From positions 2,285,803 to 2,349,802 of the forward strand of contig NC_087380.1 of the NCBI RefSeq assembly GCF_963675165.1: a DNA stretch of 64,000 nucleotides, in the 5' to 3' direction. The notes below the pieces were generated by a model, which saw only the letters and a program-made list of their open reading frames with translations, was not told the DNA's origin and did no database searches. Both the position numbers and the translations under genes were made by a program. Below are positions 1-10,269 of the stretch, piece by piece (position 1 is the stretch's first letter; every line of letters starts with the position of its first letter). Source of the DNA: Halichondria panicea. Lineage: Eukaryota > Porifera > Demospongiae > Suberitida > Halichondriidae.

Positions 1-23
1 TAACTTATTTGTTATTACTGTAG

Positions 24-3000
24 ACAACAACATTCGATGTCCCTCTGACTCGGTGATGGCTCCCACTAATGGGACGGTCTCATACACTAGTCCAGTGGAA
101 GGTGGCAGTTACAGTTATGGAACAGTTGCAACCTTTACCTGTTCCACTGGTTTTAGTCTTAATGGTACCTCAACTAGAACATGTGATACTGAACATGGAA
201 CATTTAGTGGCACAACCCCATCTTGTATAAGTGAGTATAGAATACCATAATTGTTGTACTTTATTCCTTTTTTAAACTCACAGCAATCACCTGCTCTGCT
301 CTCACTGCTATTGGAAATGGAAAAATTGTCTACTCTAGCGACATGATTAAACCTTATGACTATGGAACAACAGCTACGTATAAGTGTGACCCTGGGTACG
401 AGATAACAAGTGGAAACAAAAAGAGAAACTGCACTGGCGATGGTACTACACAAAGTGGCGATTGGAACGGAACTGCTGCAATGTGTTCACGTAAGTTGGA
501 AAACGTCTTTTATTGAGACGTTTATGCGATGTATTACTGACAGCTGTATCCTGTGGCCAAGTTCCTTCTGATACTAATGCATCTCCTGGGACACCAACTC
601 GACAAACCTTTGGAGGGACAGTGACCTACAGCTGTAATGATAGCTATACACTCTTTGGAAATGCTACAAGTACTTGTCAGGCAAATGCAACCTGGAGCAG
701 ACCACCAGAATGCAAAGGTACAAGCACTTCATTGTTGACCACATTACATGCATGGATACCATACCAATAAATTATGTATAGGTATCCACATTACTGGTAT
801 CCAATCTGGTGAGCCCATCTTAATTGGAGGTTCTGTTACCATCACCTGCACCACTGACTCTCCTGCTGACTCAATAATGTTACTCCAAGATGACCAACCC
901 AAAGCTCAGCAGTTATCAACTACCACCTTGATGTATACTATATATTTTGTTACCGACAGCATTCATGGAAACATCTTCAAATGTGAGGCCCTGCTAACAG
1001 GGAGAACAGACACTTCTGATACTGCCTTTGAAAGTCTCACTCTTTCTATTAAAGGTATAATAAAATTGGCTGGATATAGTATGCGCTTTATAAACTTTCC
1101 CTGCAGTTCCCCAACAACCTATTACTATTAATATCAGAACATCCAGTCCTTCACTAATTATTGGAGAGCCATACAATGTTACTTGCACTGTGTCTAAGTT
1201 GCCTGGACTAACTCGCACACCAACTGCTCAATGGGTGAATGTTACCATGGAGACCGAACAAATCGGAATGCCCACTCTTAATAAAGCTGTTCTCATTTTT
1301 TCTCCACTGAGAAGCTCAGATGCTGGCATATACTATTGTCTGGGAAATCTCAATACTACTATTCACTCTCAACCTCTTTCGAACAGCAGCAATTTCACTT
1401 TAATTGCACAAAGTAAGTCAAATCTTCGTAGGCTAGATGTAAATATTACCATGAATGATTATGTTTTACAGTACCAACACCAACAGTGAACATCTCAAGG
1501 TATCCCTCTAGTTCAGCTCTGTTTGCTAATCATAGTGAGGTAACATTTACATGTCAAGTGTCTATACATGAAGATATCGATACTCCCGTCAATCTGAGCT
1601 TGACTTGGACTCGTGAGGTTTATAGTGATGAAGATAATACAACTACTGAAGTGATCATAATGAATAGTACGACCAGCACCGTTGAGAGAAGTTGGACTCT
1701 AGACAGTTTAAGTTCAAATGACCAGAGAGTGACCTGCAATGGAGAATTAAGTACTAGCAGGTTTATTCAAGGCAATAGAGGCATTGATGAACACATGTTA
1801 TCTGTTGTTGGTGAGTTACCTTTGCTAAACCTATGACAAATCTATCACAGTGTATATAATCATTCAGGTGTGTTTCTGATATTCAACGGCAGTTCATTTG
1901 ATGACAACACTACCTCTGTACCAGCGAGGGATGTACGTGTCATACAGTGTCACTCTGACAAGACAGATACATTCGATGAAGACCAACACGGATGGACTTT
2001 CCCTAATAGCACCAAGATTACTAACATCAGCAAACTGGCTGTTGCAACACGGGAGGGAGGACACCTGGCACTCACTCGAGTGGGGAACAGTTCCCTGCCA
2101 GCTGGAGAGTATTGTTGCAAGGCTCAGGACGTAAGGGGAACTAGCCACACCCTCTGTGTGCATGTGAACCCAGGTGAGGGTTATGGCTGTTTACATAGCT
2201 TCAAATCTAGAGGTATCTAATTGCTCTGAGGACATGAGATTATTGGTGTGAGGCACATGTGTAACCAGCTCTTAGATGTAACTGGCTAGTGATATACCTA
2301 CAGCCTTTCATTTTTTCAGGCCCTACTCTCTATGTATTACCCACAAAACCAAATGCAAGTGGCAATGTCATGGTTGGAGGAGTAGTTGCTGGGATTGTCG
2401 TTTTGGTGGTTGCTCTACTGATCATTGGAGCAGTTATTCTCATTGTTGTCAGGTAATTAATCCTTTCTCTGTAAGTAAAAAAATAAGGTGACATTTTCAG
2501 AGCTCGTAGATCTGGAAAGCACACTTTCTCTGGCCTTACTTTTGGTGGAGGGAGAGTCAAGCGGAAATCACCATTCACTGTAAAAGTTGACCCCTTGACC
2601 CCATTGGACATACCCCTGGATGACCACATTGACACCTTGACCCCTGATACAAATATGTATGTGGGTGTGACCACCTTCAGCAAGGAACCAGATAAAAAAA
2701 GTTGAAGGAAATCAGCAAGGTATCCCATAAATAATCTCCCTTAAGTATATATATACACAAGTCTTCTACTATTTCACAGGATCTGCACTTGGTACAAGCA
2801 GTTCATTTTACACCACTGACTTCCCTGCTCATGTGGACACAATGCACGAGGACACAGACAAGCTCTTCGAGACTGAGTACACGGTGAGGAACAATCCGTC
2901 GCACTATTATAGAAGAAGAGCTATATTTGAGGGCCCTTCTACAGAGTGTCTAGTTAAAAGTGCTTCCTCTCCCCTCAGTCCATCAGCAAGGAGCCCCACT

Positions 3001-6000
3001 CGCCCAACAACGAGTCAAAACTGCCTCACAACACAACCAAGAACAGATTCGGAAACGTCTTCCCTTGTGAGTACACAACTTAATGTCAACTTGTGCTTAT
3101 TCTGTATACAGATGATTTCAACCGTGTTAAGTTGAAACCTGTGAAGGACATCATAGGATCAGACTACATCAATGCCAGCTATGTCAATGTGAGTCAATTA
3201 TCATCAGCATCACTCATTTTTCATGACATGCACTATAGGGATATATGACCAACACCAAGTACATTGCTGCTCAAGGTGAGCACATCACTCATGCACATTC
3301 ACAGTGTATCATTGCCAAACTCAGGTCCTCTGCCCAATACGCTGGAAGATTTCTGGAAGATGATTATGGAGAATAAACTGCGAACAATTGTTATGCTCAC
3401 TAAATGTTTTGAGGAGAGGGTGAGCTACTACACCCTTCAACCCTCGCTATCACATAATTAGTGTCTATTTCATCAAATTTGTAGCTACAACAATTGTAAT
3501 TCCCAATTTTATCCTTGTAGAAAAAGTGTGAGTGTTATTGGCCCCTGAAGGACAACCAACCTCTTGAGATGGGCTGTGGTATCGTGGTCTCTCTGACCAA
3601 TATGTTGGCCTTCCCTGACTTCACTGTCAGGAGAATGAAAGTCAATCAAGTCAGTTTGTTTACAGTTTGGAATGTACTGTGTACACAAACGCCCACGCAT
3701 TTAGTGAAGTGAAGCCTTTAACTGTTGATAAAGTAGAAAGCATAATAATATTGCAAGCATTATGCATGTACCACTGTTATACAGAGTTCCAAACAACCAT
3801 TGATAAATACTGTAAACTCCACCCCCTATAGCCCACCCTAGGCTCGTCCCCTGTGTTTGAGGTGACCCTGTTCCACTACACCTCCTGGCCAGACCACGGT
3901 GTCCCCTCCAGTGGCATGTCCCTCATCTACTTCACCCGAGCTGTTCGTAAGACACACCCCCAGGATGATCCCCGCCCACTCCTCGTACACTGCAGCGCTG
4001 GTGTTGGACGAACTGGAACGTTCATTGTCTTGGATACGATGTTAGATCGTATGGAGCAGGACGGGATGATACATATCTACGATTGTGTTACTCATATTCG
4101 GAAACAGAGGGTGCTCCTCGTACAGACTCTGGTATGCTTTGACTCTGTGCATGTGTGTGCATACTAGCCTCAATCCCAGGCCGCACTTCTTCTGAGTAGA
4201 AGCCTGTGAAGGAAGCTATATAATTATGTGCATACATGCAGTTATGGTGCATTGAAGTAATTTAGTTACAGATTGTACAGTGCTTGCACGACATTTAATG
4301 TATAATAATATGCAAATAAGTTATGTATTGCTATGTTAGCACTGGTTATCACAATTTACTGCCCAATGTGATAAATATTCTGTAAACAGTCAGTCAGTAT
4401 AACCACCCCCTTCCTCCAGTCCCAGTACATCTTCCTGCATGATGCCCTCAGGGAGCTCATAGTTTGTGGAGAGACAGAGATACCAGCACATGCTCTCATG
4501 ACAACCGTCAACCAGCTCAAAGAACCAGCTGCTGCTGATGAGGAGATAGACATAGCTCAGTCTTGGGTAGAGGAGGACACACCCACTGGCTTCCAGCAAC
4601 AGTTCAAGGTAGGCTAATCATTCGTTGTTCTTGCCACAATATTAATGTACTTACATTACCTCATTCTTGAGATATCACTTTGTGTATTATTGCTATGCTC
4701 AAGCCTGTGTATTTTGTGGCTAAATGGCATTAATAATTATTGTATAATACATTTTTGGGGAAGTCAACTTGGGCTATACTGGTAAATGTACCCAGATTTT
4801 GAGTGAGTGTTCTGTGCCTGACGGGACAGAGGACTACTACAGCTCTCAGAATGAGGAGAATGAAGACAAGAACAGATACTCTCAGATTCTGCCAAGTAAA
4901 CTAAAATTAACTCCACAAATCAACTCCACATGCACATGGCGTCCTGCAAACGTTATGCAGCGTTGTAGTCAAACTTGCATATTTTTAGCTTTAAGATTTC
5001 ATTTTTCATTTTCAGATGAGATGCATCGAGTCAAGCTTCGATTCTCACCTTCTGGTTCTAACTACATCAATGCCAGCTACATTCATGTGAGGAAGCTAAA
5101 CAGTACCGCCCACACACTATTTCTTCACTGTTCATGTGCTACTTCTTGTCCAGGGCTACCAATGCACTATGTATTTCTCTAGCGACTTTTTATGTGATTT
5201 AATACTTTAATTGTGAAGTGTTTCTCCCAACAATAATCCACTACTCTCTTGTCCAGGGCTACCAACAGAGGCGAGGGTACATAGCCACTCAAGGTCCCCT
5301 GGAGCACACCACTGGAGACTTGTGGAGGATGGTGGTGGAGAATGAGTGCAGCTGTATCGTCATGCTCTGTACCCTCAGGGAGGGGGAGGAGGTGTGTTGT
5401 ATTTATGTATATTTTTGTTTATGCTTTCATTTTTAACTTGCATTTAGAAAGTGAATATTTGCACATAAACAGTTTTAACAAAACTTTTTATGCAGCAAAA
5501 AGTACAATGTATACATAACCCTAAACCTCCTATAGCTCTTATTGAACAGTATATGCACTATACTGTATCTTCACTTATTTTCTTTCTTCTTCAACAGAAG
5601 GTGTGCCATCGCTACTGGCCCAAGTTCCAAGGAGAGGCAAGCACTTATGGTGACTTCACTGTCACTCAGCAAACATTCGATGCTTATGGTGACTACGTTG
5701 TCAGGAAGCTATCTGTTGCCATGGCAGCCTCCGATGAGCCCCCCTCTGTAGTGACACAGTTCCATTTCACCCGCTGGACCGAGAAGGATCCCCCACAGAG
5801 CCCTGCCACTATATTGGACGTTGTGCAGGAGGTGAATGCTGTTCAGATGGCCTCAGGCAACAAGCCCATTGTTGTCATGTGCAAGTAAGTGATCGAGTGT
5901 GTGTGTGTATGTATGCTTTGATGGTACAGCCTGTTATGTATACTTATGCATTAAAATAAACAAGTATCTCAATGTCTCACTACCCCCCCCCCAACACACA

Positions 6001-6486
6001 CACACACACACACAGCAACTTATATATTAAAGTAAACAATGTCTCACTACCCACACTTAATACCTTACTACCATACACATGCAGCAATGGGATTGGTCGT
6101 ACTGGAGTGTTCATCACCCTGCATGCTCAACTGGAGCGACTCAAGATTGAGGGTGTGGTCGATCTGTTCCAGTTCATCAAATTTGCTCGCAAACAAAGGG
6201 AGGGACTCGTTAGCAGTCCTGTAAGTCATTAACAATACAAGTCTATTGGAAGCTACATTCTACTTATCCATTCTATGCTGTATAGATCCAATGTTTAGCT
6301 ACTGCGTTTATTTTGATAAAAGTGTGTGTGTGCTTTCAGCTTTGTACAATATTATCTTTCAATATGAAGTAATTACCGTACGTATATCCACCCACTGTGC
6401 AGGAGATGTATGCTTTCTGTCACGAGGCACTGGCTGACTATGTGGACAGTTTTGAAACTTATGCCAACTTCAAAGAACTGGTTTAA
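24..6486 (+). CDS. Receptor-type protein tyrosine phosphatase, gene A (5' partial, possibly disrupted)
   Basis: Single-pass membrane phosphatase; its upstream exons lie outside the window. Exons read by GT-AG sites and by alignment with genes B and C: sushi 24-230, 284-490, 544-717; Ig-like 782-1054, 1107-1412, 1472-1810; a CC-type Ig-like module 1868-2173; transmembrane helix 2320-2452; juxtamembrane 2501 onward; PTP D1 in exons 2780-2883, 2979-3066, 3112-3188, 3239-3275, 3325-3419, 3521-3649, 3832-4131 and 4420-4608; D2 in 4796-4895, 5016-5086, 5257-5391, 5598-5884, 6085-6220 and 6403-6486 (stop TAA). D1 has WPDHG and [10 protein letters not shown], so it should hydrolyse phosphotyrosine. 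D2 has WTEKD and MCNNGIGRTG and is probably inactive. Extracellular exons are phase 1-1. Oddity: a run of seven A at 2694-2700 (six in gene B) shifts the frame just after the membrane and gives an early stop, so this copy may be a pseudogene, an allele or a sequence error. Confidence 0.85.
2320..2452 (+). other. Transmembrane exon of gene A
   Basis: Encodes a short Pro/Thr-containing stalk, then a run of about 23 hydrophobic residues (starting GGVVAGIVVLVV) that ends in Arg at the splice junction. The homologous exons are 29843-29966 in gene B and 41556-41649 in gene C. The following exon starts with basic residues (ARRSGKH), which fits a type I topology with the phosphatase domains in the cytoplasm. 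Confidence 0.9.
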
Positions 6487-6829
6487 TATACAGTAACTCT
6501 CAAAAACATTTGATTTTAGATATTATTGCTGCTTGTAGAGTTTTTATATTTGTAGTACAGACTCAGATTATACCAATAGCAAAACTGTGTATGTGTTTAC
6601 CATTGACTTTTATGTTACTGAATTATTGCACTTGCTGGGGTGATGTGTGTTCCTAACCGATGTTACTGACTCATAATGTGTTATCCAATTCTCCTCACCT
6701 CCAGCAGCGTGGTTGGCATAACGATGAGATCAATGCTCGTATTGAGCGTATTGAGGCTGACTCTAGTGGAGTGGAGGAGGACGAGGGACTCTACGCCACC
6801 TACGCCATGCTACACACCTATCGCAATTA

Positions 6830-7510
6830 GTGAGTGGGTACTGTGTATATCTGTACGTCTAGAATCACGAACTAGAAATAATATTTAACACTTGCTTAGG
6901 TAATCAGATTGTTGGATTGGACAATCGCACACTGGAATTAATCCTTACTCCATTACTTTTAGTTTAGCACGTACAAAAAGCATACATGCATGGATGGTAG
7001 CAATTGTGAAGTATAATTATAGTGCATGGAGTTGGATGTGCTTGGAGCTTTATAGTACTGCCATAGATATTTGGTACCGCAGGTATTACCATTATAAGTA
7101 TTCAGTTTCCATGATACATTGTAACTGAATCTATGCTAAAAGTCTCTTTGTGTTGAGTTCGGCCTCGGAAGTTATGTGGTCAATTATGGCTTCATTTATA
7201 CTTTATGTGGTTGACAAGTATGCCAGAAACTTCTGCATGGAAAATGTTACCTTTTATAGCTGGTTTGAGCTCATCAGTTCTAATAAAACCATGCAATGAT
7301 ATATGAATTTCAGTGAAGTATGACAAAGTTATGACAATTTTATGAAGGTCAAACTCAACTCAAATTTACTGTTAGTAAGAGCTTGCATGAGCAGATGTTG
7401 CATGTTGTCTTCACTGCATCACATGATGTACATTGTCTTCTGCAAAAACATTTATGTGTGTGCCTTTACTTGTATAAACTTTCATTGTCTGACCTCTTAT
7501 CCGACTACCA
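6830..7510. other. Intron-like spacer, no gene seen
   Basis: AT-rich sequence between two p85-like exons. No module, repeat or RNA gene is recognised. The short open frames here have no domain signature and no counterpart kept open in the paralogous stretch at 34682-35133. Confidence 0.5.
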
Positions 7511-7957
7511 GCAGATATCCCAGGAGCTGAGGAGCATTGTGTGAAAAGACCACCCCCTCTGAGAGAGGACGACCCTCAGAGAGTGGGAGGGGCTATCCCT
7601 GCTACCACCACTACCCCATAAGTACGTACATGTGTGTGAGGTGGTACTGAGAAAGTTGAAAGCTGTAGCTATACGTGTATAGTTGTAGCCTCGACTCCAT
7701 AATTGGCTACATGTAACAGTATGCTACTTTGAGTGTATGGTGCACGTACGTACATGTACAGCATTTGTGCTGTACTGTGACATTGCTGTTATGGGTACAT
7801 CCTATAGAGCCTGTACATACTGTTGTGTATGAATGACAGTGATTGCTCTGTCCCCCCTGCAATCTCAACAGCTGATCAGCTACAAGGATCTGAAGGTGTC
7901 ACGTGACTTGTCGAACTTTTTAGAGTCAGCCTGGATGAACCCAAGCATCTCGCGATC

Positions 7958-9008
7958 GTGAGTCAACCAACATCTATCTTGAGTGAACTTAACTATTCTG
8001 TCAGTATAACGATCCCCAATTGAGATTGTTATCTCGCACCCCCTCACTACCCATGTGTAAACATTGCTTTCAGTTTAGTGTATAGTCTCATTGCTATTAT
8101 GTGCAATGGGTCTTTGCTTTTCTTCAAAGAGTATTATAGCCTGTGCATGAGTAGTGTGTGCTTGCTTTCAATCTGATAGAGTGCTTTAGTGTTTACTGTG
8201 AACATTATACCTGTTGTGTTGTCCTGAGGCAATGTTTGTGCACCTGTGTGACTTACCATTATAATAGCCTAGGGCTATGATAATTCAAGAACTCTAGCAA
8301 ATGGTGCATGTTGCCTTTGTTCCATTAGTCAATCTGTTCACTGTGTACAGTGGGCTATCTCAACAAGTGCCTTCTGCTGGGACTTTAATGAGAGTTTGTT
8401 CACATGCAGTCAATCCCTCCTTTGTTGACTACTAGCTTTTGCCATGCCTGAAAATATTTACTATTGTAAATAAGTGCTGTCACTCGTGCCTTGCAGGCAC
8501 TCGTGCAGTTACTGGCACAGACTCGTGATAATCTTCAGTATCCATAGGATAATGTCATAGTAATTCGATAAGTGTATCTCATTATCTAATGACCACAATT
8601 ATTACCTCGAGTCAGTCATAGTGTGAGAAGGTGACCTACTTTAACTCTATTGCCTTAGCTTTCATTATGATCTGCACTGACTATTATAGGAGAAGCCACT
8701 AGAAGAAGCCACTACTGGTTTTGAAACCGTTTTATCAATTCTCTGCGTTTATATACGCAACCCAGATATCTAAATATCGCCCACAAAATGCTGAGTGGTT
8801 AATCTCTTCCGGTTTGTTTTGTGCAGTCCCTGTATTGTTTGACAGTTGTAGGGCTCATTCATGTGCAGTCAAACGAGCTAGCTTATACGTGTCTTTGTGT
8901 AAGGCTGCATGACGGTTGTAGTTCTGGTAATTGCTGCTGTTAGGAGCAGTTTAAAGAAAGTGCTATTTCTCGTAAGTATTGTGTACCTTTGCACTGGCCC
9001 AAGTTTCT
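7958..9008. other. Intron-like spacer in p85-like copy 1
   Basis: No coding module recognised. Parts (about 8200-8360) align by eye with 35800-35932 in copy 2, showing the two stretches are duplicates. At 8949-8964 lies one arm of a perfect 16-bp inverted repeat whose other arm is at 9101-9116. Confidence 0.5.
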
Positions 9009-9285
9009 GTAGTCTTTTGTCATCACTCACTGGTAAACCCAATGGGATCTTCCTGGTTCGACCCAAGAGTAATGTGGATCGAGAAGTCCTCAACTTTCTT
9101 AGCACTTTCTTTAAACACAAACACCATCGACAGGTATAGCCTCTAGCTTGCTGTGGTGTTTCTGTATAGACTGGATTAAGAATAAAAGCACTGCATGTGG
9201 CCTGCAGTATATAGTATATTTATAAAAATTCCGTCAATGCAACTTGATGCACTATACATGCAAATTTACAATATGATGTATACTA

Positions 9286-9538
9286 CGGTAGCCGAGAAGG
9301 GTCCCCCACCTCCGCCTACCACCACAATGAACCGCGCGCGCAGAGGTTTTGTTAACTGCGCGCGGTAGGAGACACACAACGCGCGCGGTTAAACAAAGAT
9401 GACCGCCAACAAATGTTCAGTGTACAAGGTCAAAGGTAAATGAAGATGTCTGCGTTATAATTAACGCAAGGTGTTCCAACCTCCACGCGCGGTTCATTGT
9501 GGCGGTAGGTGGAGGCAGGTGACCCTTCTCGGCCACCG
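9286..9538. mobile_element. GC-rich MITE-like element with long terminal inverted repeats
   Basis: A 253-bp non-coding block bounded by CGGTAGCCGAGAAGGGTC on the left and its inverse (GACCCTTCTCGGCCACCG, one mismatch region) on the right, flanked on both sides by TA (9284-9285, 9539-9540). The inverted arms extend roughly 50 bp with small differences. The inside has several CGCGCG blocks, unlike the AT-rich surroundings. The TA flanks suggest a Tc1/mariner-type target. It sits between the two halves of the SH2 remnant and has no coding capacity. Confidence 0.75.
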
Positions 9539-9823
9539 TAATTTACTTATTTTCTCCTTTCAAATTCTGCGCGGTTTATAGTTGTGTACTACAATTTTAA
9601 AGTGTCATTCATACATTACTCCCCCATGCAGAGATGGAGGCAGGTTCAAGAGGATCTCCGTGTACAGAGACCCTGCTGGAGGGTACGGATTTGCATCACT
9701 ATTCGAATTTGACTCTATGCTCAGTTTAGTTCTGTACTATGCCACCAACACTGGAGAAACACAACCCTGAACTAGAGACAATGCTTAGATACCCTGCATT
9801 CCATGTGGACAGGGGCCGTTAGT

Positions 9824-10251
9824 AACTGAACTAGCAGCTGTACAGTATTGTATGTGTATATAATAATGTGTAAAATAGGAGTCTCTTTCTGTGTATTATA
9901 ATTATAATAAGGTATAATTATACATAATATGGCATATTCTAAATACCTACATTGTCATACATAATTATTATCTTGCCAACACTAAAATTTGTGCTTATTA
10001 AGTTCACGTATTAATGTGTATAGGCACTCATTTTTTGCTGATTCGCCCTTTCATCTGTGGAGTTCCTTGTTTGTATGTGTTGTTGTGGTTAGCTTTTAGT
10101 TTTTGCTTGTTTTTTTGTTGTGTCTGAAGTTAGAACCTGTGTATTATTTTTATGTAGAGGCTATTCTATGTGGTTGCATGTACACTTTTGATGTGCATTC
10201 TGTCATACTTCCTGTTGTCATCACAGACTATTATTTAAATAAATTTGGAGC
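9824..10251 (+). promoter_or_regulatory. Upstream region of gene B
   Basis: No gene. Two blocks match the region before gene C: the stretch after the p85-like stop (AGCAGCTGTACAGTATTGTA) and a block near 10160-10250. The latter includes a 17-bp identical string, ACTTCCTGTTGTCATCA, at 10207-10223 (37026-37042 before gene C), which contains an ETS-type GGAA core on the minus strand. It lies about 50 bp before the conserved start codon, so it is probably promoter or 5' UTR. Inferred from conservation only. Confidence 0.4.
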
Positions 10252-10269
10252 ATGTATGAGCTAAGAAGC

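Larger units (their letters stand above)
6705..9823 (+). pseudogene. Decayed 3' exons of a PI3K p85-like regulatory subunit (copy 1)
   Basis: Exon-like pieces on the same strand after gene A: 6705-6829 (HNDEINARIERIEADSSG..., helical and acidic), about 7511-7616 (ISQEL...RPPPL), 7871-7957 (ends AWMNPSIS), about 9009-9135 (SH2 first half, KPNGIFLVRP) and 9632-9823 (SH2 second half, GGYGF...LVLYYATNT, then HNPELE and LRYPAF). The order iSH2-like helix, Trp before the SH2, FLVR, YGF and a YP-containing tail matches the C-terminal SH2 of p85. Breaks: a one-base deletion after 7531 relative to copy 2, extra bases after FLVRP relative to copy 2, and a frame change near 9760, so an upstream-frame TGA (9768-9770) interrupts while LRYPAF reads in the next frame up to TAG at 9821-9823. 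A MITE fills part of the SH2 intron. Family assignment is by motif recognition only; it could also be a fragment of another SH2 protein. Confidence 0.55.

Noticed and set aside
6484..6829. Reading the p85-like exons as the C-terminal part of the RPTP
   Set aside because: All three RPTP genes have a TAA right after KELV at the end of D2, and gene C has no such exons downstream, so the SH2 pieces belong to a separate former gene.
10252..10269. Upstream ATG of gene B as the true start
   Set aside because: Adds MYELRS before the signal peptide and is not present before gene C, whereas ATG AAG AAG TTA at 10270 is conserved.
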